In this document: positions 43,378-55,300 of the stretch, piece by piece
Position numbering within the stretch: the stretch's first letter is position 1
Layout of the letters: each line of letters begins with the position of its first letter
Assembly: GCA_949152475.1 (NCBI GenBank)
Contig: OX424570.1
Coordinates: 26,780,694-26,844,693, forward strand
Length of the DNA stretch: 64,000 nt
Source: Terebella lapidaria
Lineage: Eukaryota; Annelida; Polychaeta; Terebellida; Terebellidae
Reading direction: 5' to 3'
The notes under the pieces: model-generated
What the model saw: only the letters and a program-made list of their open reading frames with translations
Databases searched by the model: none
What the model was told of the DNA's origin: nothing
Program-made: the position numbers and the translations under genes

Positions 43378-44147
43378 GGGTATTTTGCAAAAGAAGGCAG
43401 TTCGAATAGTACACAAAACAACCTATAACGCGCATACTGAAAGTTTATTTAAAGAAAGTAATATACTTATGGTCCGTGATATTTTCACCAGTCAAACTCT
43501 CAAATTTATGTACGAATATGTTCACAGTGAGCTACCACCTCCTCTGCAGTCCATCCACATACGTACTTCAAATATACATAACTATTCTACCAGACAGTCA
43601 AATAATCCACGACATATTTTATACAAAACTCGTGCAATGGGGAAAAGTTTTATTACTAAAGGACCAGATCTATGGCAGAACCTACCAAATTCGTACAAAC
43701 AATTGAGGAGTAAATCTGCATTTAAATATAAAATAAAACAATACCTGATTAACAAGCATAGTCAGTAATTGCACTCTCTTTTGTGTTCACACAGTCGAGT
43801 CAGATAGCAGGGATTACGTTAATGTTTTGGGGTTTCTTAGAAACGGGTGTTTGGGGATTGATTTTATTAGGGTTGCAGGGGCAGAAGTGAATCATGGTCA
43901 TTGTTTCATCTCCCTAGTACTGGGGAGATGCACAGCCAAGGCTAAAACAATGACCAAGATTCACAACAATCTATTTTCCGTGTATTTCACATTGCACCAC
44001 ACGATGTGAAATTAATTGTATTATCAAATTTAAGTAATATATGAATGTGATTGTGAACTGTTACTAACGGTAAAATGTAAAATGTGTGACTGTAGCAAGT
44101 GAATTGTATGATTGTTGTGAATCTGAAATAAACTACTACTACTACTA
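43378..44147 (+). mobile_element. 5'-truncated non-LTR retrotransposon (LINE) 3' end
   Basis: The frame to the stop at 43768 encodes the C-terminal part of a CR1/jockey-like LINE reverse transcriptase protein: LQKKAVRIVHKTTY, ESLFKESNILMVRDIF, LKFMYEYV, YSTRQSNN, GPDLWQNLPNSYKQ and FKYKIKQYL. A 3' UTR follows and ends in a short ACT/CTA microsatellite (44127-44147), a typical LINE tail. The catalytic RT core and endonuclease are missing, so this is a dead copy. Confidence 0.82.
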
Positions 44148-44241
44148 ATCTCCTGCCGCGATCTTTGAGCACAATCGCCACACAAACATGCACCGTTTGT
44201 GTTACCTGACTAATTTGAGTTCAGTATACCCACTTTAAACC

Positions 44242-45612
44242 AAAGGTTATGTTTTTTGTCGCCAGAATCCCACCGTTACTTAGGTTACCCAACAAAAATA
44301 GGTTACCAGTCAAAATGTGTTTCATATTAGGTTACCAGACCTAATATGATAACCTATTGGCATGGCGTTGCGTCCGTCCTCCGTCGTTGTTCATCGTCGG
44401 CATCCACATTTTTATCTTTTTTTTGTTTACGGGTGAATTATTCTGAAATTCTTGCACAAAAATGCTAAAATATGATTCAAGAAGGAGATATTTTTTAGTT
44501 TTTGGATTTTCGCGATTTTTCCAATTTTCGTCAAAAAACGGCCAATTTTGAATTTTGGCGGCCATTTTCTCAAAATATGTTCAGTAACTTCTTTTCTTCT
44601 TGATGCATAACACTCCTCATATATACCCCTGTGATTTGTATAAGTTTCGTCACCCTTGATATGCTCGAAGTGGGCCATTTTGCTCCGAACTCGGCCCAAA
44701 TGGGACTTTCCCATGTTAAATTCTCATATGCTTTATAATGGGACACATTATGCCTAATGTCTCACTTAATATTGAGAATAGAGACTAGGAATCAATTGTG
44801 GACATATAGGAAATGATATACACCGAATAATCTCATGACCTTTAATTTGACCTTTGACCTCATTTTCAAGGTCACAGAACAAAATGGCTAATATCTCGCT
44901 TATTATCGACTTTACAGCTTAGGAATCAATTGTGGACATATAGGAAATGATATAAGCTGAATAATCTCATGACCTTGAATTTGACCGTTGACCTCATTCT
45001 CAAGGTCACAGGACGAAATGGCTAATGTCTTGCTTCTCTATTGACCTTATAGCTGGGGAACCAATTGTGGCCATATAGAAAATTATATACACTGAACATT
45101 TTGATGACCTTGAATTTGACCTTGACCTTATTTTTCAAGGTCAGAGCACAAAATGGCTAATATATCTTTTATTATCAACTTTACAGCTTAGGAATCCATA
45201 GTGAACATATAAGAAATGATATATGCTGATTATTTTGGTGACCCTGAATTTGACCTTTGACTTATTTTCAAGGTCAGAGAACAAAATGGCTAATATCTGG
45301 CTTATTATCTACTTTACAGCTTAGTAATCCATAGTGAACATATAGGGAATGATATATGCTGAATATTCTGATGATCTTGAATTTGACATTTAAACCTATT
45401 TTCTAGGTCAGATCACAAAATGGCTAATATCTGGCTTATTATCGACTTTACAGCTTAGGAATCGGTTGTGGACATACTATAACTGATATATGCTGGATAT
45501 TCTCGAGACCTTGAACTGACCAATGACCTTATTTTTGAGGTTATGGTACAAAAGGCTAATATCTGAAATATATATTGTCCGGTAACCTTTCTTAGCACTT
45601 GGGCTAATTTTT
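44242..45612. repeat. Compact copy of the ~133-bp unit element with visible head and tail
   Basis: The head has several AGGTTACC motifs (44280-44340) and GATAACCTATTGGCATGG, then the CCCAAATGGGACTTTCCCAT block, about six units with TGACCTTGAATTTGACC, and the tail GTCCGGTAACC with CACTTGGGCTAA and a T run. GGTTACC in the head and GGTAACC in the tail are inverted relative to each other. One unit keeps a perfect TGACCTTTGACCT; the others are diverged. Confidence 0.8.
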
Positions 45613-45693
45613 TAAAAGCACTATATGATCGGTTTTGAGAGTTTTGTTTCGAAACATGCCAGAGGGGGTCCTTATTGACATTGTGTGTCTTGA

Positions 45694-45842
45694 ATTGATC
45701 TATCGCCAAAGCCCCCAAAAGTTGTCCGAGTTTCACAAATTACGTCGGCAAACTTCTCTTTGGCTAATGATAACGTTTTGCAGAATGCGTCGTAAATAGC
45801 GTAAAAAGACTCGGACAAATGGGTTTGGCGATAGGTCAATTG
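45694..45842. mobile_element. ~149-bp foldback MITE
   Basis: The left arm (GATCTATCGCCAAAGCCCCC, then TTGTCCGAGTTTCAC) and right arm (AAAGACTCGGACAA, then GGGTTTGGCGATAGGTCAA) are imperfect inverted repeats. It lies just after the tail of the preceding element. Confidence 0.7.
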
Positions 45843-46299
45843 CTCAAAAGGCCCGATACGTGGGCCCCAAAAGGCCTGATGTGCAAAAATTACCTTACGA
45901 GGCGAAAAGGCTTGTACATAAGGATTAGGTTTATGTCATAAGCATATAGGAAGTCATATAATGGTGCATCTTTTGTTAACTTTGGGATTAAAGGCTAAAT
46001 CTCAAGGTCGATGTGAAATGTGTAAATTGGAATCTACAGACAAACTGCTTGGCGATAGAGCTTAAGTTTATATTATGAGCATAAAGGAAGTCGTATAGCA
46101 CTCGTTTTGGTGACTTTGAACTCGAGACCTCAAACGACCTTGAGTTGGCATTTGGATCTAAAGTTGGCTAAAACACTTTCACATAGAGATTAAGGTTGCA
46201 ATATGAACATATATGAAGTCAAATAGAGTGCATCTTTCAGAGACCTTGAGGTTTACCTCAGGCGACCTTGAGTAGTAAATTTGAAGTTGACACCTTTGG

Positions 46300-47336
46300 T
46301 CCGATAACCTATTGGCATGCCATTGCGTCCGGGATCCGGCCACATTTTCATCTTCAAAGTTTACGGTCGAATCTTTCTGAAATTTTGCACAAAAATAGAT
46401 AAAAAATATTCCCAGGGAAGGATTTTTTTTTTCGTTTTTTGATTTTCGTATTTTCCTCGAAATGGCGGCCATTTGCGTTGAAAAATGCCCAATTTTGAAC
46501 TTTGACAGTCATTTTCTCGAAGACTTTTTGAGATTTTTGTTTCAAAAGATTCTCCTTATGTACCTCCGTTATGTGTATAAGTTTGACACAACGCCCTTGA
46601 ACTTGAATCGCCGGTCTGCGTGTGGCGGCCATTTTGAATTTTTGACAGTTTGGAGAAATTTTTTTTTGCCCCAAATCGCATTACTATCTATTTTGGGCCA
46701 TTTTTTCTAGGCCAAAAAAAATTTCACCCTTTGAAAAAAAAATTGGCCTTGGAAAATTTACGCCCCTTTTTTCCTTCATAATGGGAGCAGCCAGAACTGT
46801 ACTCATAGAATGCTGGCAGGTAGAGCTTAGAAATTGGCACTTTCAAATGGGAAGTCATATATGGCGACTTGTGTGGTGACCTTGAATTTTACCTTCGCTG
46901 ACATTGAATGGTCAAAACAGCCATTTTTGGATCAAAATTTGCCCAGATTTGCCTCTATAGATGAATACTTGCAGATAGAGCTTATGTTTGCATTCTGAAC
47001 ATATAGGGAGACATATATGGCACAACTAATGATGACCTTGAACTTAACCTCAGATGACGTTGAGTGCCAGATGTTTGACTCGGAATGTGTAAATTGGCCT
47101 GAGCGGCCTATACGCTTGGACCAAGATATATCTTTATATTATGAACATATAGAAAACCAAATGACGCACATGTACATGTAATAGTGACATTGAAGTTCAC
47201 ATGGATGACCTTGATTGGCAAATCTCAAGGTCATATATTCACACTGATAACCTTGATTGGTAAATCTCACGGTTTTATCTGCCATTATCCAAACCAAAAT
47301 TGTCCGGTAATCTATCTTAGTTTTTGGGCTAATTTT
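46300..47336. repeat. Diverged copy of the same modular element family
   Basis: The head GATAACCTATTGGCATGCCA at about 46301 matches that at 44347, and the tail TTGTCCGGTAATC with TTTTTGGGCTAATTTT ends near 47336. The interior has only scattered 'gaccttgaa' boxes and GAACATATAGG-type boxes, with no clear tandem array. Confidence 0.7.
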
Positions 47337-47429
47337 CCATGTTTTATTTGAAAAAAAAAACAACTGAAAGAATTATCGCTTGGGTAGTACATGTACTGCA
47401 TACAAAATACTAGCTTCGCGTCATTTTCA

Positions 47430-47997
47430 CACTATCCAATTTTCCGACCAGTCCAGACCACTCCACTCAATTCCCTTTGCGCGCGCCCAGCTTCAGCAGC
47501 AGACGATCTCAGTGGCTCGCGCCTCGTGCAGACGTAAAATCACGTAAAAATTGGCGGGAGTTTTTGCGCCGTGTCTGACGCGATCTGCTGCAGAAACCTG
47601 CCGCCAAGAAGCAACTAAGGATGCGTGTTTTAAAACAAAATTGCTAATTTTGTTGCCTCGCACCTTTTGGCTCAGCCGATCTAGCATTTTAGAGGGTTTT
47701 TTTTCAAGAGGAGTGTAGCAATCGGCTTGTTTGCTAGCCCGAGAAATGTGATACAGACGCACAATGTAGACGGACGGACGGACAGACGGTTTCTCGGACT
47801 GAAACTTGCACGGATACAACTGTAGGGGAGCAGGCAACTAGTGCAGTGATTTGTATTTGTTTAAATAGAGGAGCCGGTATGAAGTAACGACATCCCGAAA
47901 CACGTGGATTTGCAACGATAGCGGAAAATACTTTTACGTGTATGATTTTACTAGTAACAACAGATTGAAAATAAATGGAATACTGTCTCAAATTAAG
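47430..47997 (+). promoter_or_regulatory. Candidate promoter and non-coding first exon
   Basis: A GC-rich block (GCGCGCGCCC, several CpGs) ends in CAAATTAAG|GTATGT, a consensus donor at 47997/47998. The next plus-strand exon-like unit has its acceptor just before the ATG at 52233, so this block could be the 5' UTR exon of that gene. Support is compositional only. Confidence 0.35.
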
Positions 47998-48686
47998 GTA
48001 TGTATAAATATTGCTAGTTGAGTTCATTATTTCAAACCATTACATTAAAGAAATTCATCTATAACAAATTATACCATACTAGTAAGTAGCAAGCAACTTT
48101 ATCATGTTAATAATATAAAATATATATGTTGAAAAAAATTCCCAATCTTTGATGCATGTGGAACTAGATTCTAGCAGTCTTCTACAACTGAAATTAGGTT
48201 GTAGACGGGCTTCTGCTTTCATTACTCCACCAGTTTTGTTTTGATAAAAAGATAGCGCATGTTACAAGTCTAATGTGAACAGAGTGAACATGTCGAATGT
48301 AAAACAGGCGAAAATGCCCTTCGTAATTAAAAAGAAAACCCAGGTATTTATAAAGTAAAATACCAGACATGGCCTGTTGCATAATTGAGTATTTTCAGCC
48401 CTGTCTATACTCGGACCGCGTTATCTACACGGCTTGAGGCAGGGTGCGATTGGCCAAATGGGAGTTGTAGGTTTCAAGATATTAATCATGATATGCCAAA
48501 GAACTGTTTATTTGAAAACCATTTGGTGAGGTTTAGACGTTCATGTTGGGTACTACCCTGTTTGTGATATGAGGTGTACGCAAAGTAGTCGAGCTTTCAT
48601 TGATTCGTACTTACTGGCAAGTCAATACACAAAATGTTTTTTTGGGGAAGTGTTTTCTTTTTCATACACCCTATCGTTAATTATTG

Positions 48687-48756
48687 GGAGGGTGGGAGAA
48701 GGAAGGAGGGAGGGGAGGGGTAGAGGGGGAGGGGAGGGGAGGGGTTTGGTGGGGGT
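48687..48756 (+). other. G-rich tract with G-quadruplex potential
   Basis: More than eight runs of three or more G on the plus strand, separated by one to four bases (GGGAGGGGAGGGG type). Confidence 0.6.
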
Positions 48757-50693
48757 AAATTTGTCGTGATGACAGAAAAGAAAGGATAAGTGTATTTTGA
48801 TAAGTGACAAGATCGGATTTGGTGGAAAATGGAATGTTTATTTGATTGAATGGTTAGGGTAAGTTCTGAACTTGATGTGACTGGCGTCTGAGCAGATCTA
48901 TATAAAAAGGAAAGGTGTTGAAAGTTTGTAGTGTTTTGAATCGAGCACCCCCTGATTGACTGATTCCAGAGCTTCTAAAACATTGTAAATATGTCAAAGT
49001 ATGTCAAAATAAAGACTTAGTGGTTCAATATGTTATAATACATATGTTTTACATCTATAAGTATTACAAAAATGATATTCTGTGATGTGGTGAAGACACA
49101 TGGATGAATGTATGTCAGAATAGAAGTTTGGCCTTTAACTATACATATGTGACGATTTCAAGATTGATACCATGTATGTGCAACAAATATATGTACATAG
49201 ATTTTGAGATGTTCAACTTGTATGGTGGCAAAGCACTTGACTCTCCTTCAAAACTTTTTGATTATTTGGTTTTAATTTAGTTCATACTACCATTAGATAT
49301 TCAGAATTGCATGTAGCTTTATATGGACATGCACTCTATGTTGTATAGGGGTCCAGGGCTCGACAACAGGAGATACTCAGACTCTTGCACTCAGGACTTC
49401 CGCAAGGAAGGTCCATAAATGTTTTTATTGTACTCAAGTTTACAAGACAAAGAAACTATTTGTGCAGGTACTGTGAATTTTCAACCTACATACAGATGAC
49501 ACATATACACATTATCACATGGTTAACATTTGAGTGTTGTGTATTTTATAATATTAGCTCCTCGTGCGAGCAACATTAGAAAATCTGATGAATACTTATA
49601 TTATAAATGAATAATGTCAGATACATACATGTACATACCGGGTATATATGGGCATTTTGGAGCCCAACTGAGAGTTCTTTTTTTCTATAATTTGTGTTAT
49701 GAAGTAGAGATAATGTTCAACATAGAGAGAGCTTGAAGAGTGCTATAAATTGAAGAACTGATTCATCCACACACTGTTGCCAATTAAATTTGTACCACTA
49801 CTGAAATGATGAAACTGTTTACTGTACATGTGTGCACATGTTAGATCTGAAAAAGTGATAATATTGAAGAAATAATATCAAATATTAATCAAAAGTTATC
49901 ACAAGGGGAACTATGTTCATATTTTTAAGGGGGAATACATGTATTTAACATGTTTGAAGTAAATCAAGAGTACATGTAATTCTATTTTCCATGAATTTAC
50001 ACATATTGTGACTTATGATTCACAGTTGAGCACAGGATTCTCTTCAATGTTTTTGTTCAGCTGGTTTGTAAAACGTTTTTCTCAGTAGAATACTTGCCAT
50101 TTCTGCTATCGATTGTTGAAATGGTCAAATCAGCGAAAGGTTTAGGTGGGCACTGTTTTGCTTTCGGCAGAATAGTGCAGTGACATACAAACACCGATAT
50201 GTTGCAATTTATCTTCAAAATGCTGCCGTGGAAACTCGTGAGGGAAAGTGCTAAAGAAGCAGTAAGCATCCATTGGAATGTGAGGTGATTATCATTATAG
50301 GCGAGTCTGAATGCGTTTGTCCACCTTGAGTAAGGATCATTGTTATCTGTAGCGGTCTGCGGGGCAGGCAATACTGCACTATTATAGCATTTAGTGTGCC
50401 AGGAGATAGGGACCAACAAAATGGGCTTTAAAGTTTAAATGGAGGTCTTTTTTCAAAAGAGAAAAAAAAGGAAACAAGAAAAGGGAACTGCATTAATCTT
50501 GACCGACATTCTACATGTACATACATATGAAACAACATTCTCTCCTAACATGCAATAGCGAGCTTACATTGTAGAAAATATAGAAAATTGTGTATCACAT
50601 TTCATCACGTTCATTATGAAAATTAGCACAAAGGTGTAAATGTGAGCAGTTGACTGTCTCTGCAACTACTTGTTTTGGGTTCTTTATTAAATA

Positions 50694-50871
50694 CAGTGGT
50701 CCCCCTCAGATAAGACCTACCCTTCTGCCACAAAATTAAGGTCTTATCTGAGGGGATGTCTTATTAGAGGGGTTCATTTACATGTTAAAGTCATTCTAGT
50801 GCCACGAGAAAAAGTCTTTACAGAGGGGGAAGTCTTTCTTGAGGGGGGTCTTTATCTGAGGGGGACCACTG
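50694..50871. mobile_element. 178-bp MITE with near-perfect terminal inverted repeats
   Basis: The left end CAGTGGTCCCCCTCAGATAA is mirrored by TTATCTGAGGGGGACCACTG at the right end, about 24 bp in total. TA flanks both sides (50692-50693 and 50872-50873), the signature of Tc1/mariner-type insertion. No coding capacity. A diverged relative is at 5852-6012. Confidence 0.9.
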
Positions 50872-52232
50872 TAGATGAATGAGGGTATAGAATCAAGATT
50901 ATTTCTGATATATATCAACCTAGTGCGAGGGTTTATACAGATCACTGATTTTGAAGCAAAATTCTGTAAAACCAAACAAGGTCATGGAAAAATAACTAAT
51001 CAAATTTCCGCTAATTTTTCTACCTTAGCAAATTGTGACTGATTATCATAACAAAAGACCTAATTGTCTGACAAATCCTCCAACTTTTTGATATCACACG
51101 CTGATTGGGTGGTATCAGTTTCCGGCCACACGTGGAACACTATCGTTAGTGGTAACCACGGTAACGTGATCCCCGCTATATCCTTTTACATTTGTGCCAT
51201 TGCATCACGCCATGCTAGGTTTCTAGAGGGGTGGGGGAGGGGGGGGGGGGGTCCTTGTATAATGAGGAAGGGCAGTTTTTGTTTGTGCTGTTAGGGGTAG
51301 GGCTAATGTGTGATTTGCACAGGGGTATCAGGTGATTTAATGTAACAGAATCGTAATGGAATTTCACAGAAATACATCAACGTTCAGCTCTATGCTGTTT
51401 GATAATGCCATTGCTGATTAAACGTAAAAACACCAGGAAAAATGTCATTACGTCGACACTCCTAACTTCCGTGTTAAATTGCAGAGATTTATATTTTGTG
51501 TAAAGTTTAATATTATTGCTAATAAAATACATGTGGTATCAGCTTTCTCTAACAACACAACTCAAATTAGTGCATATTACTAGTAATCATATATTGCATA
51601 ATGCATACTATTGTACCATTGTGTTCCTGTATAATATGTGATTTATTATCCATATTTGAAAAGTGTATATATCATTATGTAAGTTGGAGGTCAGCATGAT
51701 CAGTGCATGTAGATCAATGCTCTACATATAGTGCACATATAATGTATCAAAATTTTTTATTTTTCTGTCTGCCTCCATCGAGCAAGGTGTAATGTGATAG
51801 ATTCCACATCAGGGACAAGTAGGCCTATATATGGTGGATTGTACGATTTGTATCATTTATCACAGCGTAAAAAGGTCATATACAAATCTTATCTTCGAAA
51901 ATGATGAGCAATATTAGCATATGTTTGAATCTGGATACATTGTATGCAGATTTTTTATGAACCCCACAGCTAAGTGGTGTGGTAAAAATTATAAAAATTT
52001 GAAAGTTGTACTGTGCATGTGTAGATATAGGAAAGATTAGATGATTAGTTTGGAAGTAATATTTGAATGTAATAAGTGGTATAAGTGGTTCAAAGGGTTT
52101 GTTCACAAAAACTGACTGTCTTAACCTATCAATGAGATCAAAATGGTACCACAGGATATGTAACTACAACTACATTTCCCAACTGTTAATTTATACTGTA
52201 CTGTATGTATGTGTATTTCTGTTGATTACAGA

Positions 52233-52326
52233 ATGTCGGCTGCCACGATGTGGGCGGGAACGATCGCTGCGTTCCTATTGGCTGTCGTCGTTCGAGCCCA
52301 GGACTTCTATGTAGATGGACCAAAAG
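52233..52326 (+). CDS. Signal-peptide exon of an unidentified secreted protein
   Basis: An acceptor (TTCTGTTGATTACAG) is followed one base later by ATG. The exon encodes a Met-rich start, a hydrophobic core (TIAAFLLAVVV) and a likely cleavage site after VRA, then QDFYVDGPK, and ends at a consensus donor (G|GTGAGT) in phase 1. The product enters the secretory pathway. The GPK end would suit the N-terminal edge of a collagen-like protein, but one Gly-x-y triplet cannot show that. No later exon was recognised in the remaining 11.7 kb. Confidence 0.6.
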
Positions 52327-55300
52327 GTGAGTGAATAAAATACATCTTTATAAATGTCTTCACAGCCCTGAAGCTTGGAAATTGCTTTTCCGTTGCATTT
52401 ACTTGTACAAGTAGACACAAGACAACTACTTACAAACATGTACATTCGATCCCACTTGTCTAAATTGAACATGGAGCTCTGCAGACCATGCTGACAATTT
52501 CATTATCATATCATATTCTGAATGCACATGTATATTGTAATTTGAAGACAAATATTTGCGGCCAGAAATATTTGCGGTTTTCAGGTCCAGACAAATTTGC
52601 GGAGATTTAAGTTTGCGGATTTTAGCTGTCATGTGTAATAATGTATATGCAAGACAAATAATTGCTGTCGATTTAATTTTGCAGTTGCAGGAAAACCACG
52701 AAATCCGCAAAATAAATCGAATATTTGTCTTTTTACAGTATATCACAACTATACAATCCTTCATGGCAATCATCTAACTATATGATATATTCTGCACAAT
52801 TTTATTTGTCCACTTGAATGAACAATCTACTACTTGCACACTAAAACCAACTTGTAACAAATTCACCTTGACTGCAATGTTTGAGGGTGTACATGAACAT
52901 GTGGTGGACTATTGTATCTGTCTGTCTGCTGTCAAGCTTCTTGGAGCAGATAGCGAGTGATTGAGACGCTGCATCTGGTGTAAAAATACTAATCAATTTC
53001 TTGGGACCATCCGTGGAGGAGAACATTTTGTCTTGATGGCAACACATATAAAAATATATAAAAAATGTTTTTATTCTATTCTGAAAATCATGGACTCTGT
53101 ACGGATATATGAAGTATGCATGATATCGTGACATAAGATTGGATGCAAAAAATCAACGCAATGAGTACCAAAAAAAACATGAATTTTAACATGGAAAAAT
53201 TATTTTGCAATTACAATTGCGTGTAGTGCTGCATGTTTTGGTTTATCTTTGCCTGAGACCAAGGAAATGACTCAGTTAGGTTTTCCTGTCTGTCTGGCGT
53301 TACCGACTGCCCAGTACTGATAACTCATTGCCCCACTTTCAGTCACGTAACGGAAGGAAATTCGTCCCAGATGATGTTTATCGTCTTTTACTTAGATTGT
53401 ACGAAGTAAAAAATTTTGTAATTTTGTGATGTCTTATCAGTTATTAAATGATATGAAGCTAGAGATTTTAAGTCAGAAGATTTGAAACTAATTTACTATT
53501 TATTTTAACTTGAGTTGGCTAAAATGCAATTGTATTACATCAACTTTGATAAAATTCAACTGCTGCATAAAAAGCATAAAAATTATGTGTATATGTGAAC
53601 TTATAAATTATGACATGACCTGCCCAGCTAAAATATATCAATGAGTGCATAAAATGTTAATGACCCATAACCGTATATGAGATATGTGATGATAACATCA
53701 TTATACTTAAATATACATGTACACCATGTTTATATAACAAGGGATTACATAACTTGTCATAACATTTATAATTTCTGTACTCAGTTTTCACAAGTAGACT
53801 TTTCAACGGTTTGATGACACAAGACATCTCGTAAATTAGCCAAATTTCCTGAGAACCTCTCTTTTCTCGCTGTTTATGTTGGCGCTCTGTGAAACCCATG
53901 AAATATGATCAATGTTTACGGCAAGTCAGATTGATGTTGCAGCAAACGAGTTGTGTCATTTGTTTGGGTTTCCGATGATAAAACTATCAAGCTGGGCAGC
54001 CCTGTCGAGTTGTGAGATGAATTTATGTCTTTTCTGACGGGTCGCGTCTCTGATGAAAACTTGTTACTTTGAGACGAGCACCACTTGATAATGTCTTGGT
54101 ATGGGATCAAACACATTCACAAAGAAATGAAGTTTATATACCGGTGTTATTGGTGTGAACATCTTCAATTTGTATCATGCTCACTGTGATATATTACTGT
54201 ACAACAAGTGATTTTTTCGTTACCTATTTAGGTACATGTATATCCATCATTCATACAACTTTTTTACCTTTTATCGTTTTTACACATGTGTATTGGTGTT
54301 GGAGAAAGTGCAGATCAGATTTGTTCTTTTCTCATGATTTGGTGCAGTTTAGAGATGACCTTTACATATCTGCTATCAAAGACATAATTCAGACAATAGT
54401 GAGAAAGTGTTGACCCATATGTGATATTCATTCCCATAAGCATTCATTTAAGATCAAAACTTTTTTTGACTAGTGTAATTCTGATAGAATTTAATCAAAG
54501 ATTTGCAAGTGTTTTAACATGTTTAATGGAACTAATAATCATGAGAATTACAAGCAGCACTATCAGTCGTGCTGTAGTAAACAGACCTTGTAACAACACA
54601 GGTTTTATTGAGAAACTTTGTGTCTTGATTAGAACAGTGCAACAGTGTTTATTTCATACATTCGCTTTTAAATTTTTAATTTGTGCATGGCTCTAACCAT
54701 AGCACTTAATTAAGGAAAACAAAAGCTATACATTTGCAATTTGTGAGGACATTAGCCATGACTTAGTTACCTGTACTAAATTATACTCATGAATACAATA
54801 CTAGATCCAATATATTTTGATACCCATCATATACATGTACATATATTATAAGCATGAAATCGCTATTGAAAATATGGACACCTACATATATATGCGGTGT
54901 GTTGAATTTGTTTTTTTCGTTGAATTTTTTTTCACTTTTATGCTAGAAGGATCAGGGGTTAAGTAGATAATGTTATTTTAAGGAGGCCTGATAAGTCATA
55001 CTCAGCTGTCTTCGGTTTATGGTGAATATCTCAACCTAGATTTTACCCAAAGACGAAACAAAAACTTCCTCAGTATCTTTACCAGTGGAAGGTAAAAATT
55101 TTTTGGATGATTCCTCCGCTGCGGGTTTTATGTCCTCACATGTTCGCTATGAAGCTTTCAGGATTACGTAACATGCTGCGAGCAAGCGCCAGACATGCGG
55201 CGGAAGCTGTGATTCTTCGCGTTTTCGCTCTTTGGCTTGTCCACACCCTACAAAAACACAAATATATACGATCATCTCCCGGCCTAGCCATGGGGTAATG

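Noticed and set aside
42956-43409. Open frames on both strands before the LINE
   Set aside because: No family signature; may be repeat-derived.
50057-50419. 120-codon minus frame
   Set aside because: No recognisable domain, and it lies inside a probable intron with no splice support.
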